The notes beneath the pieces are model-generated. The model was not told where the DNA came from and did no database searches. It saw only the letters and a list, made by a program, of their open reading frames with translations. From assembly GCF_031951985.1 (NCBI RefSeq), contig NZ_JAVLVU010000001.1, positions 1,736,001-1,800,000 on the forward strand: a stretch of 64,000 bases of DNA, read 5' to 3'. Numbering within the stretch: position 1 is the stretch's first letter; each line of letters opens with the position of its first letter. The stretch is from Mucilaginibacter terrae. GTDB taxonomy: Bacteria; Bacteroidota; Bacteroidia; Sphingobacteriales; Sphingobacteriaceae. Positions 26,164 to 34,620 of this stretch are shown piece after piece. Made by a program: the position numbers and the translations under genes.

Positions 26164-26409
26164 AGCGTGTATATTGGTGAACTACAAAATAACGTACCCG
26201 GGAAGATGATCCCTACAGCCGGAATAGAGGGTTTTTAATACCCAAAATGGGGATGGAGCTGGCGTAGCTGTTGTATCGATCCGCCTCTTGAAAAATAATT
26301 GGAGTCAACAGAACAGCCCCCGGTCGCAACTGGCGGCCATAACCGCAAAAGTGCAGGCTAAGCGAGCGTTCAGTAAAGCTTTTGAGTCGGTGCAGGCCTG
26401 TAAGAACCG

Positions 26410-27399
26410 TTACGAATAACTGCTTCCCACTTGCAAGTCAGGCCTCGGCGCGTGATAAAGTTTAAGACGCTTCATGGACCTGTCGTCTCTTTCTATAACG
26501 ACCAGGGACCCCGGCGGGCAATGAGTGGGATGCTCTTCGGAATTGCTGAACCGGATCCGCATCACAGAGATCTCCCCGGATGTGATGCATCCCGAGACAT
26601 GCTCGATGCCGCTTCCATGTTCCAGGTCGTCATAGATGGAGGCAATGAACTTATCTTTTCCGTGCAACCGCTTTCCACTGGTCAGTACCATCTCGAGCTC
26701 ACCGTTAAGATGGCGGTCCAGTTCACGGAACGCAGCACCATCCTGATGTATTGCAGGCATCAATTCTTTATAATACCGGTTCCATTGCCGCGACCTTTCC
26801 ACTTCAATGCCTGGATCTATTTTGTCGATGTGCCACTGTTTTACCAATTCGGCCTTTCCGGCACTTAGCCGGCTCCTAACCGTTCCTACCGGAATGTCCA
26901 AAACTTCGGCGATCTGGGCGTAGCTGTTATAAGCACTAAAATACCTTAAAATCAAGGGCTGTTTCAGAACCGGGGAAATGTTGGCGAGTGAGGCGTATAG
27001 GTGGTCTCTTTCCTCAAGGCTTTCAATGTGCCGCTCAATACTGTCTTCTACGGGTTCGAAATTTTGCGTTCCGTAAGGAACCTCAGCTTTTGATCTCATT
27101 TTCCGCATGAGCTGATAGCAGCTGTTCAGGGTTATGCGTTTGAGCCATGGCCGGATGGCATTGATGTCCCGAAGTTGATGAAACTTCAAATAAGCGGTGA
27201 TCAGTGCATCCTGGATGGCATCATCCGCACGTTCATAGCCGCATATTCTTAAAGCAATGGCAAATAGTTCTGCCCTGTACTGATCGCAGGCAGCGGCAAA
27301 GAGCTGGTGATCGCCAGGGGCGGCAGACGGTGACGTCTGCTGTTCAGCAACATCAATTGGGTCTCTCAAAATAAGTTTGCTCTCCGTATCGGGTGACAT
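26410..27399 (-). CDS. ECF RNA polymerase sigma factor with C-terminal SnoaL-like domain
   Basis: 329 residues. Sigma region 2 is at about 35-100 ('YRAELFAIALRICGYERADDAIQDALITAYLKF'), region 4 at about 135-190 ('QPLILRYFSAYNSYAQIAEVLDIPVGTVRSRLSAGKAEL'). The last 120 residues ('LMPAIHQDGAAFRELDRHL...MVLTSGKRLHGKDKFIASIYDDL') look like an NTF2/SnoaL-type domain, as in ECF groups where the C-terminal extension acts in place of an anti-sigma factor. Divergent from the SusCD-linked sigma gene. Its target promoters are unknown. Confidence 0.88.
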   Translation of the reverse strand: MSPDTESKLILRDPIDVAEQQTSPSAAPGDHQLFAAACDQYRAELFAIALRICGYERADDAIQDALITAYLKFHQLRDINAIRPWLKRITLNSCYQLMRKMRSKAEVPYGTQNFEPVEDSIERHIESLEERDHLYASLANISPVLKQPLILRYFSAYNSYAQIAEVLDIPVGTVRSRLSAGKAELVKQWHIDKIDPGIEVERSRQWNRYYKELMPAIHQDGAAFRELDRHLNGELEMVLTSGKRLHGKDKFIASIYDDLEHGSGIEHVSGCITSGEISVMRIRFSNSEEHPTHCPPGSLVVIERDDRSMKRLKLYHAPRPDLQVGSSYS

Positions 27400-27746
27400 T
27401 TAATTCCTTGAACTTTTCCCATCGGTAACGCTCCCCTTTCCCGAATATTATATTGTTCCTGTCATTTATGATCCGCTGACACTCCAAAAATAATGGCCGT
27501 CGTGTGGCATATACCCTCGCCGGAGCAACCTACCGATCTTTCAAAACACCGGCCGGGGCATCAACCTATGGCACCGGATAAAGGCCTTTGGCCCAAAGAC
27601 AAAATCCCGGCAGGACAGGGTATCAGGCCCGTTCAGCCAAAAATTAATGTTTAGACTTGACCGGACCATTAAGGTTCGGTACTTCGAAAGCATAAGATTT
27701 AATATTATTTTAACCTTCGTCGAAAAAGTATTACTTTTCATCTTAA
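27400..27746. other. Divergent intergenic region between two ECF sigma genes
   Basis: About 350 bp, AT-rich near the plus-strand start. TATTACTTTTC just before 27747 is a weak match to the -7 box. No gene, strong hairpin or repeat was seen. Both sigma genes must be transcribed from here. Confidence 0.5.
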
Positions 27747-28331
27747 ATGACAAAGGAAGTGCCATTAGCAGATGAAGAATTGGTCGAACGCCTCAGGCAG
27801 AGCGACCAGTCTGCTTACGCGACCATCTTTCAGAAATATAATACCCTTCTTTTTGCACATGCCTATAAGAAGCTTCAGGACAAAAATGAGGCCCAGGATC
27901 TGGTTCAGGAAATATTTTTGTCGCTTTGGAAGAACCGCGAACATGCGCAGATCGATAATCTCATGGCCTACTTATTTACGGCGGTCCGCTATAAGTTCTT
28001 CAACATCATTTCTCATAAGCAGGTCGAAGCAAAGCATTTGGAATCCTTGCGTAACTTTGTCGGAAGCGAGACACCTATCGCTGATTATCTTGTCCGGGAA
28101 CGCATTTTCATGGAACTTATCGAACACGAGATCAGTTTACTTCCACCCCGGATGCGCCTGGTGTTCCAAATGAGCCGGAAGCAACATCTTTCACACAAAG
28201 AAATAGCTTTAGAATTAGGCATTTCGGAACAAACGGTAACAGATCAGATCAAAAAAGCCTTAAAAATACTACGACCGCGTCTTAGCATGCTCTGTTATGT
28301 CGCTTTGACGATCGAATTGTGCCATAATTAA
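27747..28331 (+). CDS. ECF sigma factor (FecI/SusCD-associated)
   Basis: 194 residues, the size of Bacteroidota FecI-like sigma factors. Region 2: 'YATIFQKYNTLLFAHAYKKLQDKNEAQDLVQEIFLSLWKNRE' (about 24-65); region 4: 'LPPRMRLVFQMSRKQHLSHKEIALELGISEQTVTDQIKKALKIL' (about 132-176). Followed by a FecR-type anti-sigma gene (84-bp gap), SusC and SusD, so it should drive the SusCD locus when its anti-sigma factor receives an outer-membrane signal. Confidence 0.95.
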   Translation: MTKEVPLADEELVERLRQSDQSAYATIFQKYNTLLFAHAYKKLQDKNEAQDLVQEIFLSLWKNREHAQIDNLMAYLFTAVRYKFFNIISHKQVEAKHLESLRNFVGSETPIADYLVRERIFMELIEHEISLLPPRMRLVFQMSRKQHLSHKEIALELGISEQTVTDQIKKALKILRPRLSMLCYVALTIELCHN

Positions 28332-28415
28332 TTTTTTTTGTAAAAATATTCTTTTCGACATCCCCCTTTCTGCAACTTTAGATGACATGGTAGATATAAA
28401 AGGTAAAACTTTGAT

Positions 28416-29537
28416 ATGCCAAAGCCAGACGAGTTAGAATTAATTAGAAAATACCAGGACGGAACTGCCAGTGAAGAAGAAAAAGCTTTACTGGAAACCT
28501 GGTATTTACACTATAACCAGCAGGAAGACAACCAGCTTTCAGAAAGTGAATATCAAGCCATATCGGCGGATATCTGGAAGAATCTGGACCATGCTTCAAG
28601 ACCTGCGGTCATTCGGAGGTTGAACTGGAGCAAGCTGGCGATAGCAGCCGCTATCCTATTATTCATAACCATCGGTACTTATTTCTACGTGAACAAGCCC
28701 TACAACAGGACACCACAGCAAATGGCTCAAAATATCATGCCGGGTGGCGATGCTGCTTACCTTACCTTATCTGATGGAAAGGTCATCGTGCTGAACAAGC
28801 GCAATATTGGCGACCTGGCAAATGAAGCGGGGGTTACGATCAAAAAGACCACACCTGGGGAATTGATTTACGAGGCCGACCTACAGGCTGAGGGCGTAAC
28901 GGCTGAAAAGAATACGATCACCACGCCGAATGGTGGGCAGTATACGGTCATCCTTTCGGATGGAACAAAGATTTGGCTCAACGCTGGTTCTTCCCTCACC
29001 TTCCCTTCAAGGTTCACGGGAGATTTCAGGGAAGTAGACCTTAAAGGCGAGGGCTATTTCGAAGTGGCGAAGGACAGCTCCCATCCATTTCACGTACTTG
29101 CCGGCGGGCAAGAGATCAGCGTCCTCGGCACACACTTTAATGTCAGTGCCTATTCCGATGAGCCGTCTATCCGCACCACCCTCGTGGAAGGATCGGTTAA
29201 GGTAACGCATCATGGGCAAAGTTTCATGCTATCTCCTAATGACCGGGTTACGGATCAACGTAAAGATGGCCATCTGAGGCTTGAACACGGGATAGATGCT
29301 GACGAGGACATCGCCTGGAAATCGGGAAGGTTCTACTTCAATAATACCGCTGTATCTACCGTATTAAGACAGGTTGGCCGCTGGTATAACTTAGACATCG
29401 TATACGAGGGGAAAGTGCCCGGGGATTTCCTGAGTGGATCCATGTCCCGTAACCAGGACCTTTCCCAGGTGGCCAAGCTGCTTGCATTGACCGGTATAAA
29501 ATTCAGAATAGAAGGGAGGAAACTTATCGTTCAGTAA
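28416..29537 (+). CDS. FecR family anti-sigma factor
   Basis: 373 residues: cytoplasmic sigma-binding N-terminus (1-70, 'LIRKYQDGTASEEEKALLETWY'), one transmembrane helix at about 76-92 ('LAIAAAILLFITIGTYFYV'), then the periplasmic FecR domain ('TPNGGQYTVILSDGTKIWLNAGSSLTFPSRF...VDLKGEGYFEVAKD...GTHFNVSAY') and the C-terminal DUF4974-type signalling domain from about 300. It relays signal from the TonB-dependent receptor SusC next door to the sigma factor. Length and layout are normal for the family. Confidence 0.96.
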   Translation: MPKPDELELIRKYQDGTASEEEKALLETWYLHYNQQEDNQLSESEYQAISADIWKNLDHASRPAVIRRLNWSKLAIAAAILLFITIGTYFYVNKPYNRTPQQMAQNIMPGGDAAYLTLSDGKVIVLNKRNIGDLANEAGVTIKKTTPGELIYEADLQAEGVTAEKNTITTPNGGQYTVILSDGTKIWLNAGSSLTFPSRFTGDFREVDLKGEGYFEVAKDSSHPFHVLAGGQEISVLGTHFNVSAYSDEPSIRTTLVEGSVKVTHHGQSFMLSPNDRVTDQRKDGHLRLEHGIDADEDIAWKSGRFYFNNTAVSTVLRQVGRWYNLDIVYEGKVPGDFLSGSMSRNQDLSQVAKLLALTGIKFRIEGRKLIVQ

Positions 29538-29597
29538 ATCGCACCTGCCCATTACGATCCGCGGCGAGGCCGTAGATTTCAGGTTCGCAAAAAAAAA

Positions 29598-29623
29598 CCG
29601 GAATGTGTTGACGCACAATCCGG
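29598..29623 (+). terminator. Stem-loop between anti-sigma and susC-like genes
   Basis: Arms CCGGAATGTG / CACAATCCGG (one mismatch) with a 6-nt loop, preceded by A8 and followed by AATAATTTT. A bidirectional terminator or attenuator separating the sigma/anti-sigma unit from susC is plausible. Confidence 0.55.
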
Positions 29624-29695
29624 CAATAATTTTGGGAACTGGTTACAACTATTGATTCTCTCTAAGCTTATTTCCAACCCAAAACATACAAAAGT

Positions 29696-32600
29696 ATGCA
29701 AATTTTTACTTCCAGTAAGCCGGACATCCCCTGCGTCCGGTTAAAAAAACTCCTTTTGGTTATGAAATTAACCTTCATGCTCATTTTCGCCTGCCTTCTC
29801 CAGGTAAGCGCCGCAAGTTACGGACAGCGGATCAATCTGAATGAGAAGAATATTTCCTTTGATAAACTCCTGAAAAAGCTCGAAAAGCAAAGTGGATATT
29901 CGATCTTATACAATACGAATATTCTAACGGATATCCCGCTGGTCAACGTCGATATCAGACAAGCGACAATAACGGAAGTGCTTGACAGATGCCTGCTCAA
30001 TAAACCGCTTGACTACGTGATCATCGATAAAAGCATCGTGATACAACGGAAGCCGGGAATGCCGGTCGGAAAGCCTGCCGACATGCTGATCAAAGGACAG
30101 GTCGTCGATGAGAAAAACCTGCCGCTACCTGGCGTTACGATCAAACTCAAAGATGGCAATAATGTCTGGGTTACGGATGCCGATGGCCGGTTTACCGCAT
30201 TGGTCAACGGAAAGGACCCCGTCCTGATCTTTAGCCACGTGTCGTTTCAAGCCCAGGAGGTCAAAGCAATGGATCTTATTCGAATGGCAAAAGATGATCA
30301 AGCTGTTGTTATCATGAAAGCGGTTACAAGCGTATTGGATCAGGTACAGGTCATTGCCTACGGGCAAACAAGTAAACGGCTGAATCCTGGAAACGTCGTA
30401 TCGATCACGGCTAAGGATATTGAACATAATCCGGTAACCAACGTGCTGGAAGCGCTGCAAGGGCGGGTTCCAGGTATGTTCATCCAGCAAAACTCGGGCG
30501 TTGTCGGCGGCAGCTTCGACATCCGGATCCGGAACGCAAAAAACTTCACCTCCCAATCACCGCTCTACACATCAAACCAACCACAGCCCCTGATCATATT
30601 GGACGGCGTTAGCATACCTTCCGGTACGCTCCCACAGTTACTGACGGGTGCCTCCGGGGCCGCATTGTCCTTTGCCGGTGGGAACGCGCTGAACTATCTC
30701 AATCCGAATGATGTTGAAAGTATCGAAGTGTTAAAGGATGCGGATGCGACAGCCATTTATGGTGCAAGGGGTGCTTATGGCGTGATCATTATCAACACCA
30801 AAAAAGCAAAGCCCGGTCCGCCGAGTTTAAACGTCAATGTATACAGCGGGGTATCGGTGAAAGGAACTGCCCCGCAACTACTTAATACGCCCTCCTATCT
30901 CGACATGCGTCGCGAGGCCTTCCGGAATGACGGAACGAATCCGGGCAGCTTCGACAACGACCTGAATGGCCAGTATGAGCTGAACAAATACACAGATTGG
31001 AAGAAATTCTTTATTGGTAATGCTGCTTTAAATACCAAGGCGGATGCGAATTACAGCGGCGGATCTGAACTTATGGGCTACAAGATCAATGCGGGTTATC
31101 ATAATCAGCAGAACGTCATCCGCGGAAAAGGATCTGCGCGCGATGGGGAGGTCGGCCTCTCTTTAAACATCCGTACACCGGACAGGAAGCTGAATTTGGG
31201 CATCCAGGCCAATTACGCCAATGCCATTAATGACATGCTTTCCTATAACCTGGACCGGTTGCTGCTCACAGCGCCGAACGCGCCGGACGTGTTGCTGCCC
31301 GACGGTAGTATAAACTGGGCACTGGCTGACAACCCGGCCAGACTTTTACAAACCATTTACCGCAACAAAGTGTCCAATTTGCAGGCGAGTGCCAACCTCA
31401 ACTATAATTTATTACCGGGGTTAAGCTTAACGGGTACTGCCGCCTATAATGAGCAAAACTCTAATGAACTGTCAGCAACGCCCTCTACCTATTTTCCACC
31501 TACCGCTGCGTTTGCGCAATCAACTGCGAGCATATTCAACCATTATAATATCCGTAGTATAACGGTCACTTCTTACGCACACTATAATAACAGATTGGGC
31601 AAAGGTGACCTCGACGTAAAAGTAGGCGGGGAAATCAATGACCGCCTGGCTTTAACAAACAGTATCTCTGGCTCAAACTTCAGCTCTGATGCTTTAATTT
31701 CCAATCCGGCGGCAGGCAGCAATCCCCCGACGGTAACTTACAACTCGATACCGTTCAGGTCACTGGGTTTGTTCGCCGTCATCAAATATACGTGGGACAA
31801 TAAATACATTATTGACCTGAACGGCCGGAGGGACGGGTCAAGCCGCTTTGGTCCGGACAGGCGCTTTGGCAATTTTGGATCAGTTGGCGCAGCATGGATC
31901 ATCAGCGAAGAAAGATGGTTCAAAAGCGTTCTTCCTTTCATCAGCTTCACAAAACTTAGAGGTAGTACCGGTACAGTTGGTGGAGACGCAATTTCAGATT
32001 ATGCCTGGCTCAATTCTTATACCGTGTTAGCTAATGGCTACGCCGGAAAGGGATCTGTTCAAAACCAACTGTTAGCCAATCCTGATCTCGCGTGGGAAAA
32101 GAACAGAAGATCCGAGATTGGTCTGGAGTTAGGGCTGTTCAAAGACCGTCTTGTTCTGGAGGCCGACTATTATTACAATAAGGCGAGCAATCAGCTACTC
32201 GCGCAGCCGCTACCCTCTACGACCGGTTTTAAAACATTTGCTATAAACTCCGACGCCGTGATCCAAAACACCGGCTGGGAAGCGATCGTGTCAGCGAAAG
32301 TGCTAACCACGGGAAAATTACACTGGAATACACGGTTCAATGTGACCTTACCGAAAAGCAAACTCCTGCGTTTGCCCAATTATCCGACCGGCACGCTCAA
32401 CAACTTCGTTCTGGGAAGATCGACGAGCGGCATTTTGCTTTATGATTATGCCGGTGTGAACCCGGCGACGGGCAATTATCAATTTACCAATGCAGCGGGT
32501 TTAAAGGCAGATTATGCGCTGTCCGGCTCAGGAAGTTTGAACAGTGCCAAAGATAAAACGGCATTCGTTGACCTCAATCCCAAGTTTTACGGCGGGTTGG

Positions 32601-33061
32601 AAAACACATTTAGTTATAACCGGCTGTCCTTAAGTTTCTTTTTTACGTTCACTAAACGAACCGGACAGAGCTTCCTCGGTCAGCAAACGATTTACCCGGG
32701 AACTTTGATGACTAATATTCCGCTATCTGTATACGATCAACGTTGGCAAAAGCCGGGTGGTGTAACAAAAGTTCCCCGGTTAAGCGCAGGAATTTTAGCT
32801 GCGTCATCCCAATCTTTCTTTAACCAGAGTACAGGCGCGTATGAGGATGCTACTTACGCCAGGCTGCAAAACCTGAATTTCAGTTGGGAGCTTCCTCCGC
32901 TGTTAGCGAGAAAGATCGGTTCGAAGCGGGCTAGCGTATTTCTGCAGGGCCAGAACCTCCTCACGATTTCCAAGTATGGGGACGTTGATCCTGAAAGCCT
33001 GAGTGCAAGCAGATTGGCTCCGCTAAAAATTTTTACTGCTGGCTTTAACGTAACCTTTTAA
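29696..33061 (+). CDS. SusC/RagA-type TonB-dependent outer-membrane transporter
   Basis: 1121 residues. The N-terminal extension before the signal peptide (MKLTFMLIFACLLQVSA, from residue 23) is common in this family, so the upstream ATG is kept. After the signal come an STN domain (about 45-120, 'FDKLLKKLEKQSGYSILYNTNILTDIPLVNVD'), which lets the receptor signal to FecR, a CarboxypepD-reg-like domain ('IKGQVVDEKNLPLPGVTIKLKDG', about 130-210), the plug ('LEALQGRVPGMFIQQNSGVVGG', 'DATAIYGARGAYGVIIINTKK') and the barrel. It imports oligosaccharides or peptides with SusD. The partner metalloprotease downstream favours a peptide or glycoprotein substrate. Confidence 0.97.
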   Translation: MQIFTSSKPDIPCVRLKKLLLVMKLTFMLIFACLLQVSAASYGQRINLNEKNISFDKLLKKLEKQSGYSILYNTNILTDIPLVNVDIRQATITEVLDRCLLNKPLDYVIIDKSIVIQRKPGMPVGKPADMLIKGQVVDEKNLPLPGVTIKLKDGNNVWVTDADGRFTALVNGKDPVLIFSHVSFQAQEVKAMDLIRMAKDDQAVVIMKAVTSVLDQVQVIAYGQTSKRLNPGNVVSITAKDIEHNPVTNVLEALQGRVPGMFIQQNSGVVGGSFDIRIRNAKNFTSQSPLYTSNQPQPLIILDGVSIPSGTLPQLLTGASGAALSFAGGNALNYLNPNDVESIEVLKDADATAIYGARGAYGVIIINTKKAKPGPPSLNVNVYSGVSVKGTAPQLLNTPSYLDMRREAFRNDGTNPGSFDNDLNGQYELNKYTDWKKFFIGNAALNTKADANYSGGSELMGYKINAGYHNQQNVIRGKGSARDGEVGLSLNIRTPDRKLNLGIQANYANAINDMLSYNLDRLLLTAPNAPDVLLPDGSINWALADNPARLLQTIYRNKVSNLQASANLNYNLLPGLSLTGTAAYNEQNSNELSATPSTYFPPTAAFAQSTASIFNHYNIRSITVTSYAHYNNRLGKGDLDVKVGGEINDRLALTNSISGSNFSSDALISNPAAGSNPPTVTYNSIPFRSLGLFAVIKYTWDNKYIIDLNGRRDGSSRFGPDRRFGNFGSVGAAWIISEERWFKSVLPFISFTKLRGSTGTVGGDAISDYAWLNSYTVLANGYAGKGSVQNQLLANPDLAWEKNRRSEIGLELGLFKDRLVLEADYYYNKASNQLLAQPLPSTTGFKTFAINSDAVIQNTGWEAIVSAKVLTTGKLHWNTRFNVTLPKSKLLRLPNYPTGTLNNFVLGRSTSGILLYDYAGVNPATGNYQFTNAAGLKADYALSGSGSLNSAKDKTAFVDLNPKFYGGLENTFSYNRLSLSFFFTFTKRTGQSFLGQQTIYPGTLMTNIPLSVYDQRWQKPGGVTKVPRLSAGILAASSQSFFNQSTGAYEDATYARLQNLNFSWELPPLLARKIGSKRASVFLQGQNLLTISKYGDVDPESLSASRLAPLKIFTAGFNVTF

Positions 33062-33071
33062 GCATTGTAAC

Positions 33072-34523
33072 ATGAAATACTTCTATTCACCTCTTATCGT
33101 TTTCATCGCCGCGGGTATTGTGATGCTTGCCGCTGGCGGATGCAATAAATATCTCGACGTTCCTTTGCCTGTCAACAGGATCACAGGCGATGCCGCTTTC
33201 ATAAGCGACGCTGCAACGTCCAGTGTAGTAACAGGACTGATCCAACAAATTTCCCAGGCAGGTTATACCGCCGGTTCCACCGGAGTTGGTTACACCACCG
33301 CACTTTACGCAGATGAAACGCAAAACCTGAACCCGGCAATCCTCAGTAATGCCTTGTTCTACGCCAATGGGCTGAATACATCTTCGCCTTCCGGTACTAC
33401 GCAATGGACTGCGATCTATCAACAGCTCTATCAGGTCAACCTTGCTATCGAAAAAATCAGTAGCGGAACTGGTACTTTATCTTATCGAAATCAATGGCTT
33501 GGCGAGTCTTATTTCCTGCGGGGATACCTCCTTTGGATCTTGACCAACTTATATGGTGATGCCCCCATGCCTCTGACCTCAAACTTCGAGTTAAACAGGA
33601 CGATCGCGAACAGTCCGCAGGCCAGTCTTTATTCACAGATCATTAAGGACCTTAAAATGGCCCAAACCCTTTTGACTGTAGATTATAAAGACGGATACGG
33701 CGCAGCGACCACAGACCGAAGCAGACCAAATCAACTTGCTGTGCGCGCCATGTTAGCACGTGTCTATTTATATCAGCAGGACTGGGCGAATGCAGAAGCA
33801 GAAGCAACAAGTGTGATCAGCGCTGCAAATTACCAGTTAGTTCCGCTTAGTCAAGCGTTTCTGATCAATAACAAGGAAGCCGTTTGGAGCTTTGCCACGC
33901 TGACGGGTTCTACCACCGTGGTCAGCGAATATACTTTGTATAACAATGCGATGCCAGCGGTCATCCCGGCGGGCAGGCAACTCACCTCCTACGGTGTCAA
34001 TGCAGCGATGAGCACCGACCTCGTCAATGCCTTTGAGCCCGGTGATAATCGTTTGCAGAACTGGGTACGCCAGACCACTGTGCCAGCCACAGCAACCGCC
34101 CCAGCGCTCACGTATTATTTCCCCAATAAGTATAAAGCTTCAGCTGTTGGAACGGAGCATAACGTGGTATTGCGACTAGCCGAAGCCTACCTGATAAGGG
34201 CGGAAGCCAGGGCCCAGCAAAACAACCTGACAGGCGGCCAGGATGATTTGAACGCGGTCCGGCAGCGTGCAGGACTTGGCCTGCTAAAGCCCGCTTCGCC
34301 GGAGCTGCTTGTTGCGGCAATACTGAAAGAGCGGCGGACAGAACTATTCACAGAATTCGGTCATCGCCTGTTCGACCTGCGCAGAACAGGTACGCTCAAT
34401 ACGGTGATGAATGCCTACGCCCCTGTAAAAGGCGGTAGTTGGAGTGCTTACAAACAATACTGGCCGAGACCTGCTGAAGATTTACAGACTAATCCTAATA
34501 TCCAGCAGACCCCTGGCTATTAA
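33072..34523 (+). CDS. SusD/RagB-type outer-membrane lipoprotein
   Basis: 483 residues. Lipoprotein signal with lipobox 'MLAAGGCNKYLDVP' (Cys near 24). Typical SusD features: CNKYLDV start, 'WLGESYFLRGYLLWILTNLYGDAPM' and 'LRLAEAYLIRAEARAQQNNLTGGQDDLNAVRQRAGL', and the end 'LFTEFGHRLFDLRRTG...YWPRPAEDLQTNPNIQQTPGY'. It forms the lid of the SusC transporter and binds substrate at the cell surface. It starts 11 bp after susC and is co-transcribed with it. Confidence 0.97.
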   Translation: MKYFYSPLIVFIAAGIVMLAAGGCNKYLDVPLPVNRITGDAAFISDAATSSVVTGLIQQISQAGYTAGSTGVGYTTALYADETQNLNPAILSNALFYANGLNTSSPSGTTQWTAIYQQLYQVNLAIEKISSGTGTLSYRNQWLGESYFLRGYLLWILTNLYGDAPMPLTSNFELNRTIANSPQASLYSQIIKDLKMAQTLLTVDYKDGYGAATTDRSRPNQLAVRAMLARVYLYQQDWANAEAEATSVISAANYQLVPLSQAFLINNKEAVWSFATLTGSTTVVSEYTLYNNAMPAVIPAGRQLTSYGVNAAMSTDLVNAFEPGDNRLQNWVRQTTVPATATAPALTYYFPNKYKASAVGTEHNVVLRLAEAYLIRAEARAQQNNLTGGQDDLNAVRQRAGLGLLKPASPELLVAAILKERRTELFTEFGHRLFDLRRTGTLNTVMNAYAPVKGGSWSAYKQYWPRPAEDLQTNPNIQQTPGY

Positions 34524-34620
34524 CTGCCAGGATCATCAAAACATTTTCAATGACAGGACTTCCCCTCCCCATTTTGGTTGGGGCTGGGAATTCACTGCCA
34601 TAACGCAACTACATCAAGAT

